Origin: Moraxella pluranimalium
GTDB taxonomy: Bacteria > Pseudomonadota > Gammaproteobacteria > Pseudomonadales > Moraxellaceae
Reading direction: 5' to 3'
Assembly (NCBI RefSeq): GCF_002014825.1
Contig: NZ_MUYU01000009.1
Location: forward strand, 1 to 64,000
DNA length: 64,000 bases
A program made the translations under genes and the position numbers. The notes below the pieces were generated by a model. The model was given only the letters and a program-made list of their open reading frames with translations, did not search any database and was not told the DNA's origin. Positions 15,651 to 23,845 of this stretch are shown piece after piece (the stretch's first letter is position 1; each line of letters begins with the position of its first letter).

Positions 15651-15680
15651 TAAAAAAGGGCGTTTGAGACGCCTTTTTTT
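15651..15680 (+). terminator. Terminator of the RHH gene
   Basis: GGCGT and ACGCC arms flanked by A and T tracts form a hairpin with loop TTGAG and seven T residues. Confidence 0.75.
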
Positions 15681-15716
15681 GCTGTCCAAACCAATTTTAG
15701 CCATACATTCAAGCAC

Positions 15717-15743
15717 AAAAAAGCGCTCATGATGAACGCTTTT
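15717..15743 (-). terminator. Terminator of the aspS-acyltransferase-glycosyltransferase unit
   Basis: AAAAGCG (15719-15725) and CGCTTTT (15737-15743) form the stem, with a T-run on the minus strand. Confidence 0.7.
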
Positions 15744-15754
15744 AAAGCTTAGCA

Positions 15755-16501
15755 TTACTGCCAAGCATCTTTAATCCAATCGCTCGGCAATACATAGCGA
15801 TACCATTTACCACCACCGCCTTTGATGGCATCGGGTGGATTGATTTCACCATGAAAAATAACAATCTTGGCATCGCTAGGTTTTTTGGGCGGTAAAAAAT
15901 ACGCCAAAGGAATCTTGTGCAGGCAGTGGTATTTAAAGCTTACACACCATGATGCATCCCAATATTCTAGGTGATGGTGCTCACGCAGATAATTGGACAA
16001 AAAAGCCTGTTCATGACGCACTTCACTGCGAATTTTTTCAAAGTTTTGTTCAAAATACTCAAGCAAATGCGGATAAGTATTATAGCCAAGCTTAAAGCGA
16101 TACACAGAGCTATTACCCACCATGCGCCACGGCTTTTTCCAGTCACGGATAATCATCACGCTGTCATCATGCTCGGCCTTGTGCGTAAAAAAGCAGTCAA
16201 TATTATCAACGATGACGATATCAATATCCAAAAACAGTGCCATACCCTTTAGGCCGTATAAATCAGGCTTAAAGGTAGTGAGTTTTTTCCAGCCACGCTC
16301 GGGGATATTGCTGGGTAAATTCAGCTCAGGAATCGGATAGCAGACCACTTCATCACGGATGCCTGTGGTGTCATCGGTCAGGCACACCATCGTAAATGGC
16401 AGGGTGATGTTACGAGCCACCATATTATACAGACGATTGACGTATTCTGCGCCGTATTTGGTGCCCCATTTCATACAGATGATGTAATTGGTGTCTGTCA
16501 T
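15755..16501 (-). CDS. Glycosyltransferase-like protein
   Basis: Cytoplasmic protein of 248 residues with the layout of a GT-A glycosyltransferase: an N-terminal nucleotide-sugar region (MKWGTKYGAEYVNRLYNM, MVCLTDDTTGI) and a DxD-type metal site LFLDIDIVIVDN with D92 and D94. Later HGEINPPDAI resembles the second metal-side histidine region of GT8-like enzymes. It begins inside the stop codon of the acyltransferase gene (ATGA overlap), so the two are translationally coupled. That context suggests a role in lipooligosaccharide or lipid A decoration, but donor and acceptor are unknown. Confidence 0.65.
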   Translation of the reverse strand: MTDTNYIICMKWGTKYGAEYVNRLYNMVARNITLPFTMVCLTDDTTGIRDEVVCYPIPELNLPSNIPERGWKKLTTFKPDLYGLKGMALFLDIDIVIVDNIDCFFTHKAEHDDSVMIIRDWKKPWRMVGNSSVYRFKLGYNTYPHLLEYFEQNFEKIRSEVRHEQAFLSNYLREHHHLEYWDASWCVSFKYHCLHKIPLAYFLPPKKPSDAKIVIFHGEINPPDAIKGGGGKWYRYVLPSDWIKDAWQ

Positions 16502-17421
16502 GGCGTATCCTTGTTGCGTTGATGTAGCCGTTTGGCAACTGCTTGTAGTTCGTCACAAGGCAGTAGATAGGGATTTTCGGCATAAGGTGTCGATTTGAAC
16601 CGTCGATATCCCCACATATAATGACAAAAATGCGGTGCAATCATCTGCTCCATCGCACGATTGAGCGCAGTCGTTGCCACCTTGACATCTTTGTCATACA
16701 GCTGTGGGTCGTCCAATCGATAACAAAACACTTCAAAGCCATCAGCATCGGTACGCTTGATACAGCTAAGCCCCACTAGGGCACACCCAGTTTTGGCGGC
16801 AAGCTTGGGCGCAAGCGTACTGGTCATGGTCTCAATCCCAAAAAATGGTGCAATCACACCCCCTGATGGATCGGGCACATGATCAGGTAGCACAACACTA
16901 AAGCCACCATCTTTAAGCGTCTTAAAAATCGCCTTAACCCCCGTGCCATCAGTCGGCACTAAGGTTGCATTGAGTCGTTCACGACCTGCTAGGATAAATG
17001 CATCCACTTGTGCATTTTTGATGGGTTTGTACATGATGGTTGGCGAACCATAGGTATTGATCCACGCATTCATCATCTCCCATGTGCCCAAGTGTGGCAC
17101 GATCAGTAGCATCCCTTTGGGATCAGCAAAGCCAGCTTCGAGTATCTCAATGTTATTCACCTTTGTAATCTGCTTGGCAGACCATTCAGGGGGCATTGCC
17201 CAACATTTGACACTATCAACAGCGCTGATGAGCTGATGCTTGAGCGTCTGCTTGGCAAGCTGATGACGTTCGCCTGCATCCATATCAGGATAAACCAAAA
17301 TCAAGTTGGCATAGATGCTGCGATAGATACTCAGCTTAAAAGTATGTGAAAAATAAGCACAAACAGCCGCCAACCCATGTAGGGCTGACAGCGGAATGTA
17401 CTTGATAAAACCAAGAGCCAT
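16498..17421 (-). CDS. Lipid A-type lauroyl/myristoyl acyltransferase (LpxL/HtrB family)
   Basis: Inner-membrane acyltransferase of 307 residues that should add a secondary acyl chain to the lipid A precursor. The catalytic HX4E motif is PHLGTWEMMN (H110-E115). The GYRRFKSTPYAENPY region near the C-terminus is typical of the family. A short hydrophobic N-terminal stretch (IKYIPLSALHGLAAVCAYF) provides membrane association. It starts six bases after the aspS stop and overlaps the downstream glycosyltransferase-like gene, giving aspS-acyltransferase-GT. LpxL and LpxM-type enzymes cannot be separated by eye. Confidence 0.88.
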   Translation of the reverse strand: MALGFIKYIPLSALHGLAAVCAYFSHTFKLSIYRSIYANLILVYPDMDAGERHQLAKQTLKHQLISAVDSVKCWAMPPEWSAKQITKVNNIEILEAGFADPKGMLLIVPHLGTWEMMNAWINTYGSPTIMYKPIKNAQVDAFILAGRERLNATLVPTDGTGVKAIFKTLKDGGFSVVLPDHVPDPSGGVIAPFFGIETMTSTLAPKLAAKTGCALVGLSCIKRTDADGFEVFCYRLDDPQLYDKDVKVATTALNRAMEQMIAPHFCHYMWGYRRFKSTPYAENPYLLPCDELQAVAKRLHQRNKDTP

Positions 17422-17427
17422 CAGTGA

Positions 17428-19224
17428 TTATTCTGATTTTTCTTTTTCACGGACACGGATGCCAAGCTCACGCAGCTGCTTATTATCCACAGCAGCAGGC
17501 GCTTCGGTCAATGGGCAGTCAGCGGTTTTGGTTTTCGGGAAGGCGATCACGTCACGGATTGAGCTTGCACCCACCATCAGCATAATCAAGCGATCCAGAC
17601 CAAATGCCAAACCACCGTGCGGCGGCGCACCAAAGCGTAGCGCATCCATTAGGAACTTAAACTTCAGCTCGGCTTCTTCTTTTGAGATGCCTAGCGCATC
17701 AAAGACCGCTTCTTGCATCTCAACAGTGTTGATACGCAATGAACCACCACCGATTTCGGTACCGTTTAGCACCATATCATAAGCGATCGATAGGGCAGTT
17801 TCTGGGCTGTTTTTTAGCTCTTCGACTGAACCTTTTGGACGGGTGAATGGATGGTGAACCGAAGTCCATTTGCCATCATCAGTTTCTTCGAACATTGGGA
17901 AATCAACGACCCATAGCGGTGCCCATTCGCAGGTGAATAAATTCAAATCAGTACCAATTTTGACACGTAGCGCACCCATTGCATCATTGACGACTTTGGC
18001 TTTGTCAGCGCCAAAGAAGATGATATCGCCAGTTTGTGCTTCGGTACGCTTGATTAGCTCAACCAATACTTCATCAGTCATGTTTTTGATGATTGGTGAT
18101 TGTAGGCCTGATTCTTGATCAACGCCATTGTTGATTTTGGTGGCGTCATTGACTTTGATATACGCCAAGCCTTTAGCGCCATAGATGCCGACAAACTTGG
18201 TATAGTCATCAATCTGCTTACGGCTCATCTCTGCGCCATTTGGTACACGCAGGGCAGCGACACGGCCTTTTGGATCTTGAGCTGGGCCTGAGAATACTTT
18301 AAATTCAACGCCTTGCATGATGTCAGCGACATCAACGAGTTTTAATGGAATACGCAAATCGGGCTTATCTGATGCATAATCACGCATCGCTGTGGCATAA
18401 GTCATGCGTGGGAATTTGTCAAATTCGACATTCAGCATGGTTTTGAACAAATCTTTGGTCAAGCCTTCGGCGATATCCATGATTTCTTCGTCTGATAGGA
18501 ATGATGTCTCAATATCCACCTGTGTAAATTCAGGCTGACGGTCAGCACGTAAGTCTTCGTCACGGAAGCACTTAGCGATTTGATAATAACGGTCAAAACC
18601 TGCCACCATCAATAGCTGCTTAAATAGCTGTGGTGATTGTGGTAGCGCAAAGAAGTTGCCTTGACGGGTGCGAGATGGTACGAGATAGTCACGAGCACCT
18701 TCAGGGGTCGCACGGGTCAGTACGGGCGTCTCAACGTCCAAAAAGCCATGATCGTCTAGATAGCGACGGATGGTCGAAGTGGCTTTGGCACGGAATTTCA
18801 TACGCTCTTGCATCTCTGGGCGACGCATATCTAGGAAGCGATATTTTAGGCGTAGCTCTTCTGAGACGGTGATGTTGTCATCGTTTAGCGGGAATGGCGG
18901 GGTGTCTGCTTTGGCAAGTAGCTCAATCTCTTTGCCTAATAGCTCAACCTGACCGCTCACCATATTTGGGTTCTCGGTGCCCGCATAACGGCGACGCACA
19001 CGACCAGTGATTTTTAGCAAATATTCTGAACGAGCAGCATCAGCAGTGGCGAATGCTTCTGGGGTATCTGGGTCGATGACCACTTGCAATAAGCCTTCAC
19101 GATCACGCATATCTAGGAAAATCACGCCACCGTGGTCACGACGACGATGTACCCAGCCTGCAATGGTAATGGTTTGGTCAATCAGCTCTTCGGTCACTTG
19201 ACCGCAATATGTGCTACGCATCAT
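17428..19224 (-). CDS. aspS: Aspartate--tRNA ligase (probably non-discriminating)
   Basis: Bacterial-type class II AspRS of 598 residues: N-terminal OB-fold, catalytic core interrupted by the GAD insertion (~residues 290-420), motif 2 [20 protein letters not shown] and motif 3 [14 protein letters not shown]. The anticodon-binding region carries His31 (HRRRDHGG) and Gly82 ([12 protein letters not shown]), the residues I associate with the non-discriminating Pseudomonas aeruginosa enzyme; discriminating enzymes such as E. coli have Leu and Lys there. If so, it also makes Asp-tRNA-Asn for GatCAB. The MMRS start matches the Pseudomonas protein. It leads the acyltransferase-glycosyltransferase unit. 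Confidence 0.96.
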   Translation of the reverse strand: MMRSTYCGQVTEELIDQTITIAGWVHRRRDHGGVIFLDMRDREGLLQVVIDPDTPEAFATADAARSEYLLKITGRVRRRYAGTENPNMVSGQVELLGKEIELLAKADTPPFPLNDDNITVSEELRLKYRFLDMRRPEMQERMKFRAKATSTIRRYLDDHGFLDVETPVLTRATPEGARDYLVPSRTRQGNFFALPQSPQLFKQLLMVAGFDRYYQIAKCFRDEDLRADRQPEFTQVDIETSFLSDEEIMDIAEGLTKDLFKTMLNVEFDKFPRMTYATAMRDYASDKPDLRIPLKLVDVADIMQGVEFKVFSGPAQDPKGRVAALRVPNGAEMSRKQIDDYTKFVGIYGAKGLAYIKVNDATKINNGVDQESGLQSPIIKNMTDEVLVELIKRTEAQTGDIIFFGADKAKVVNDAMGALRVKIGTDLNLFTCEWAPLWVVDFPMFEETDDGKWTSVHHPFTRPKGSVEELKNSPETALSIAYDMVLNGTEIGGGSLRINTVEMQEAVFDALGISKEEAELKFKFLMDALRFGAPPHGGLAFGLDRLIMLMVGASSIRDVIAFPKTKTADCPLTEAPAAVDNKQLRELGIRVREKEKSE

Positions 19225-19819
19225 AGAATTTTTGCCTTAAGAAAATGAAACAATGGCACAATTTCCCATCTTGGTGCTTATTTGCCCGTTGGAATTTGTC
19301 CATCACGATTAATAGTATTTGTAAACCATACATTATGCCTTGTAATGAATTTTGGTGCAAGTGATTGGCGGACATTTTTGCAAGAATTTATACAAAAAAG
19401 TTGCATAACAAATCATCAGCACCGCCAATCTTGATGCAATATCATCAACTAGCCAAAACTGACGGCAACCAAAACCACTTAATAAGCACCCAAAATCACT
19501 ATTTGCCAACCAATCATCGGCTATCATTCAAATCAATCGGCAAATTTGGCAAATTCAATTTAAAAAAGTTAATTTATCGGTGGTCTAATTTGTCAAGCTG
19601 TGATAGGATTATACAAGTCTTTACTGCTGATGATTTTGCTGATATTACTTGAATGCCAAATTGCGGTAAAGTTGTTGTAATTGTTATATTTATAAGGCAA
19701 ATTTATGACAGTATTTTTGCCAAACGACAAAGCGTCTTATACGCCTTTAAGCAAATCGTTGACTATAGCCGATGATTAGTCTGATTTAATAAACAAAATC
19801 ATAAGGAATATTGCCACCG
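19225..19819. other. Long divergent intergenic region
   Basis: About 595 bp between aspS and nhaP2, AT-rich and with no credible gene. One inverted repeat, GACTA...TAGTC, lies close to 19761-19781. Promoters for both flanking genes must be present but no clean hexamer pair was found. Confidence 0.5.
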
Positions 19820-21676
19820 ATGGACACCTTGAACTTTATCTACGTTGTTGCAGCCTTACTCATTTTTGTGAGTATCATGACAAGCACCTTATCGGCACGT
19901 CTTGGCGTACCGTTATTGCTGTTGTTCTTGGCAGTGGGGATGCTCGCTGGTGAAGAAGGGGTCATGGGCATTCAATTTGCCGATTATAACCTTGCCAACT
20001 TTATGGGGCAGGCGGCGCTTGCGTGCATTTTGCTTGACGGTGGTTTGCGTACATCGTTGCAGTCGTTTCGTGTGGGTCTAAAGCCTGCGGTGACGTTGGC
20101 AAGCTGGGGCGTACTGGCGACAGTGATGGTGCTTGGCGTGTTTGCCACTTGGCTATTGGATGTGGATTGGCGTTTGGGCGTGTTGATGGCGGCAATCGTC
20201 GGTTCAACCGATGCGGCGGCTGTCTTTTCGCTACTGCGTAATGGCGGTGTCAAGCTCAATGACCGTGTGCAAGCAACGCTTGAGATTGAGTCAGGTGCTA
20301 ACGACCCGTTGGCGATTTTGCTTGTCACAGCGATGATTGCGCTCAATCTTGACCCTGCAAGTCAAGGCATTGGCGATATTGCGTTGATGCTGATTAGTCA
20401 AATCGGTATCGGCTTGATTTCAGGATTGATTGCTGGCTGGGGCTTGTCTCGACTACTGCCAAAGGTCTATTTGGCAGAAGGGATGTATGCCATCTTAATC
20501 CTATCGGCAGGGCTTGCGGTATTTGGTGCGACCAATATGCTGGGCGGCTCGGGCTTTTTGGCGGTGTATCTTGCCGGTGTGGTGATTGGCAATACCAAAG
20601 TGCGGGCAACAGAGCACGTCTTGCGCGTGATGGACAGTTTTGCTTGGCTATCTCAAGCGGGGCTGTTCGTGGTCTTGGGATTGCTTGTCAAGCCATCTAG
20701 CATCTTGGAAGTGTGGCATTATTCCCTGCTGATTTTCTTATTCTTGCTATTTGTTGCTCGTCCGTTTGCGGTGGCGTCATCCTTGTTGCCGTTTCGCTTT
20801 GGTTGGCGTGAGACTGGTTTTATTTCGTGGGTTGGTCTGCGCGGGGCAGTACCGATTACGCTTGCCATCATTCCTGTGACGATGCAAGTACCGGGCGCAG
20901 ATTTGGCGTTTAATATTACCTTTGGCGTGGTGATTTTATCATTACTTGCACAAGGGACGACCATTCCGATGATGTCTCGACTGTTCCGTGTTTGGGTACC
21001 GACCGACCACGAGCCAAAAGCCGAGCATGAGATTTGGGTGGGTGACCAAGCCAATATCACCTTATATGAATTTGAAGTAAAAGCAGGGGCATTTGCCATC
21101 GGTCGCCATCCACAAAGTATCTCAAGCAAGGTTAATTCCAATGAGATTTCGGTGTTTGCTGTCGTGCGTAATGAGCGACTGCTGACCGTCAATGACGAAA
21201 CCATCCTAAAAATGGGCGATGTCGTTTGGTACGCTATCCGCGGCGACCATGCTGCCAATATCGCCAAGATTTTTAATAACACCGCTACCCAATACCAAAA
21301 AAATAGCGAATTTTATGGCGATTGGCTACTATCGCCACACGCACTGATTGCTGATTTGCCGTTTTATAATGTGGCGACACGCACGCTCAATAATAGCCGT
21401 CTAGGTCGTCTGCCACCTGTAGCCAGTGCGCTTGATGTATTCACCGTTGCGCCGACGGTCACAGGCTTATCAGGCATTGATGATGAGCTGATTAATCGCT
21501 TGACCGAAGCACAAAATCTGACCGTCGAAGAGTATATGCTTAGCCAGTTTAACACTGAACCTGTCAAAGGCGATGAAATTCGCCTAAATGACTCATGGTC
21601 GCTCATCGTCCGTGATGTTGATAGCAAGGGGCGTATCCGTGGCATCGGTCTAAAAAATCTTAATCGGGATAAATAG
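19820..21676 (+). CDS. nhaP2: Potassium/proton antiporter NhaP2 (CvrA)
   Basis: CPA1 antiporter of 618 residues with a long cytoplasmic C-terminal regulatory part. The membrane domain (~1-390) shows ILLDGGLRTSLQSFR, AIVGSTDAAAVFSLLRNGG and LEIESGANDPLAILL, all typical of NhaP2/CvrA. It is followed by an RCK_C/TrkA_C-like domain (~405-480) and a CorC_HlyC-like C-terminal domain (~525-618, GDEIRLNDSWSLIVRDVD). The ATG at 19820 gives the same N-terminus as E. coli NhaP2; a TTG nine bases earlier is better spaced from AAGGA, so the true start is slightly uncertain. It probably helps limit cytoplasmic K+ at alkaline pH or high osmolarity. It ends with a very strong terminator. Confidence 0.9.
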   Translation: MDTLNFIYVVAALLIFVSIMTSTLSARLGVPLLLLFLAVGMLAGEEGVMGIQFADYNLANFMGQAALACILLDGGLRTSLQSFRVGLKPAVTLASWGVLATVMVLGVFATWLLDVDWRLGVLMAAIVGSTDAAAVFSLLRNGGVKLNDRVQATLEIESGANDPLAILLVTAMIALNLDPASQGIGDIALMLISQIGIGLISGLIAGWGLSRLLPKVYLAEGMYAILILSAGLAVFGATNMLGGSGFLAVYLAGVVIGNTKVRATEHVLRVMDSFAWLSQAGLFVVLGLLVKPSSILEVWHYSLLIFLFLLFVARPFAVASSLLPFRFGWRETGFISWVGLRGAVPITLAIIPVTMQVPGADLAFNITFGVVILSLLAQGTTIPMMSRLFRVWVPTDHEPKAEHEIWVGDQANITLYEFEVKAGAFAIGRHPQSISSKVNSNEISVFAVVRNERLLTVNDETILKMGDVVWYAIRGDHAANIAKIFNNTATQYQKNSEFYGDWLLSPHALIADLPFYNVATRTLNNSRLGRLPPVASALDVFTVAPTVTGLSGIDDELINRLTEAQNLTVEEYMLSQFNTEPVKGDEIRLNDSWSLIVRDVDSKGRIRGIGLKNLNRDK

Positions 21677-21686
21677 CCCAATTTTG

Positions 21687-21730
21687 ACACATAAGACACA
21701 AAGGCTGATTTGTGTCTTATGTGTTTTTTT
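21687..21730 (+). terminator. Very strong terminator after nhaP2
   Basis: ACACATAAGACACAAA (21687-21702) and its exact complement (21709-21724) form a perfect 16-bp stem with loop GGCTGA, then T7. Confidence 0.93.
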
Positions 21731-21807
21731 GTAAAGCACCTTTAAATTGTGCCACAGCGCCACCATCTGATAAATCATGTATTTATTATGTAGAATTTGA
21801 GACAATT

Positions 21808-22770
21808 ATGCTATTTCAATCCAAAAAACCTGTCGAATTACAAATCATCCATCTGAACAAAGCTCAAGAACAGTCGCAAAAGCACTTTGAAGACATCATC
21901 AAACAAACAGATGGCAAGGCTTGTGGCTTTGCCAAGCTGAAAAAATTGCTTAAAAATAAAGCTAAGCCAGCCGATGACACCCCAAGCGCCAAAGATGATA
22001 AAACCATCTATGTGCTTGATTTTGATGGCGATATCAAAGCAAGTGCAGTGGCACATCTGCGTGAAGAGATTAGCAATATCATCAGTATCGCCAAAGCAGG
22101 CGATGAAGTCGTGCTACGCCTAGAAAGTGGCGGCGGTCAAGTCTCAAGCTATGGCTTGGCAGCAGCACAGCTTGTACGCATCAAAGAAGCAGGGCTGACG
22201 CTGACTGTCTGCGTGGATAAAATCGCTGCTAGCGGTGGCTATATGATGGCGTGTACCGCCAATAAGATTATCGCAAGCGACTTTGGCGTGCTTGGCTCGG
22301 TGGGCGTGGTGAGCCAATTACCAAATTTCCATGAGTTTTTGAAAAAGCATGATGTGAACTTTGAGCAATTTACCGCAGGTGAATACAAGCGTACAGTGAC
22401 GATGTTTGGCGAAAATACCGATGAAGATCGAGCTAAATACCAAGAAGATCTTGAGCGTATTCATGAGCTATTTAAGGCATTTGTTGCCAAGCATCGCCCA
22501 AGCTTGGCAGTTGAGAAGATTGCCACAGGGGAGATTTGGTTTGGTCAATATGCACTGGATTTGGGTTTGATTGATGAAATCGCCACATCTGATGCCTATA
22601 TTTTGTCATTACTTGATAAGCACAATGTCTATGCATTACATACCCGTACCAAGCCAACGTTGGCGGAGAAATTAGGTTTGGCAGATCAAGTCAGTAGTAG
22701 CATCGCCAATGCTATTGACAAGACAGTTCAGCTAACCAATCAAGCCATCAACAGCTTGAACCGTCCATAA
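21808..22770 (+). CDS. sohB: SohB/SppA-type S49 peptidase lacking a membrane anchor
   Basis: Serine protease of the S49 (signal peptide peptidase A) family, 320 residues. The Ser-Lys dyad is visible: Ser142 in DKIAASGGYMMAC and Lys194 in AGEYKRTVTMFGENTDE. LRLESGGGQVSSYGLAAAQL and GSVGVVSQLPNF are typical of SohB rather than SppA. E. coli SohB starts with a transmembrane segment of about 25 residues; here the ATG at 21808 gives MLFQSKKPVELQ with no hydrophobic segment, and neither do upstream in-frame codons. The protein may therefore be cytoplasmic or use a partner for membrane attachment. It is monocistronic. Confidence 0.85.
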   Translation: MLFQSKKPVELQIIHLNKAQEQSQKHFEDIIKQTDGKACGFAKLKKLLKNKAKPADDTPSAKDDKTIYVLDFDGDIKASAVAHLREEISNIISIAKAGDEVVLRLESGGGQVSSYGLAAAQLVRIKEAGLTLTVCVDKIAASGGYMMACTANKIIASDFGVLGSVGVVSQLPNFHEFLKKHDVNFEQFTAGEYKRTVTMFGENTDEDRAKYQEDLERIHELFKAFVAKHRPSLAVEKIATGEIWFGQYALDLGLIDEIATSDAYILSLLDKHNVYALHTRTKPTLAEKLGLADQVSSSIANAIDKTVQLTNQAINSLNRP

Positions 22771-22827
22771 GCTATGGCCAAGCAACTTTGACTGCTAGGT
22801 CACGCTCAACACACGCCACACAAAATA

Positions 22828-22836
22828 TGCTACAAT
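22828..22836 (+). promoter_or_regulatory. Extended -10 element before the SDR gene
   Basis: TGCTACAAT, followed by AGCC, lies 28 bp upstream of the ATG. No clear -35 hexamer is present. Confidence 0.45.
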
Positions 22837-22863
22837 AGCCGTTTTGTATCATTGGATGCTTAG

Positions 22864-23718
22864 ATGAAAAAATTAGAAGAATTATTTGCCCGTGCCGATA
22901 AATTTGGTCGTACAATCGCCAATCAATTCGGTAAAATCAAGGACTTAAACGATATCCGTGGTATCGGTGCAGGCAAAACTGTACTCATCACAGGTGCAAG
23001 TAGTGGTCTTGGTGCGATGATGGCGCGTAAGTTTGCCTTTTTGGGTTATGATTTGGCAATCTGTGCTAGACGACTTGAGCGACTAGATGCCCTAAAAGCT
23101 GAACTAGAAGCCGAGTATGGCATCAAGGTTCATACCAAGCGATTGGATGTGACGGATTATGATCAGATTTTTGAGGTCTTTGACGCATTCGCCAGTGATG
23201 CGGGCGTCTTGGATAAAATCATCGTTAATGCTGGCGTAGGTGATAGCCGTGTCATCGGTCATGGCAGATTTAACATCAACCGTGCGACCGCTGAGACTAA
23301 TTTTATCGCTGCCATCGCACAGTGCGAAGCTGCCATGCAGATTTTTCGTGCCCAAAACAGCGGTCAGCTGGTCGTCATCTCAAGTATGTCAGCCGTGCGT
23401 GGCTTGCCACGTCATTTGACCACTTATGCTGCTGCCAAAGCAGGCTTAGCTCGCCTTGCCGAAGGTATCCGAGCCGATATGATTAAAGAAAAACTACCCA
23501 TCACGGTATCGACCATCTACCCCGGCTATGTGCGTACTGATTTGAACATCGGTGCTAAATATTTGCCTTTTGAAATCGAAGAAGAAGAAGGGGCAGAAGT
23601 CATCATCAAAGCCATCGAAGCCAAAGTCGATGAAGCCTATGTCCCTGCTTGGCCGTGGCTACCGATTGGACTTGGGATGAAATATTTACCACTCAAGGTA
23701 ATTACCAAATTTATCTAA
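22864..23718 (+). CDS. Short-chain dehydrogenase/reductase
   Basis: Classical SDR oxidoreductase of 284 residues. The nucleotide-binding GASSGLGAMMARKF motif begins near residue 44 after a ~38-residue leader. CARRLERLDALKAEL suggests NADP(H), from the arginines after beta-2. The active site has IIVNAG, Ser in VVISSMSA and the YxxxK pair in TTYAAAKAG. Its C-terminus (YVPAWPWLPIGLGMKYLPLK) is hydrophobic and may touch the membrane. The substrate is unknown; the AWPW tail resembles SDRs linked to fatty-acid or ketone metabolism, a weak clue. Single-gene unit with its own promoter and terminator. Confidence 0.88.
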   Translation: MKKLEELFARADKFGRTIANQFGKIKDLNDIRGIGAGKTVLITGASSGLGAMMARKFAFLGYDLAICARRLERLDALKAELEAEYGIKVHTKRLDVTDYDQIFEVFDAFASDAGVLDKIIVNAGVGDSRVIGHGRFNINRATAETNFIAAIAQCEAAMQIFRAQNSGQLVVISSMSAVRGLPRHLTTYAAAKAGLARLAEGIRADMIKEKLPITVSTIYPGYVRTDLNIGAKYLPFEIEEEEGAEVIIKAIEAKVDEAYVPAWPWLPIGLGMKYLPLKVITKFI

Positions 23719-23728
23719 TCTTTGTATC

Positions 23729-23762
23729 AAAAAGACCTTGTGAATATACAAGGTCTTTTTTG
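23729..23762 (+). terminator. Terminator of the SDR gene
   Basis: AAAAAGACCTTGT (23729-23741) and ACAAGGTCTTTTT (23748-23760) are perfect arms. The core stem is the same as in the LysR terminator at 10641. Confidence 0.92.
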
Positions 23763-23803
23763 TGCTTTATACAGGCTACTCGGTAGCAGAGCAGGATAAA
23801 TGA

Positions 23804-23812
23804 TGATACAAT
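23804..23812 (+). promoter_or_regulatory. Extended -10 element before the lipoprotein pair
   Basis: TGATACAAT, 33 bp upstream of the first lipoprotein ATG, is identical to the element before lysS. Confidence 0.45.
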
Positions 23813-23845
23813 AACAACAATTTGCATTATCTTACAGGAAGTCCT

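Noticed and set aside
19365..19652. 95-codon frame in the aspS-nhaP2 gap
   Set aside because: Asn/His/Lys-rich, no Shine-Dalgarno or promoter, and reads like AT-rich non-coding DNA.
20719..21282. 187-codon minus-strand frame within nhaP2
   Set aside because: Shadow of the antiporter gene, with no family resemblance and no ribosome site.
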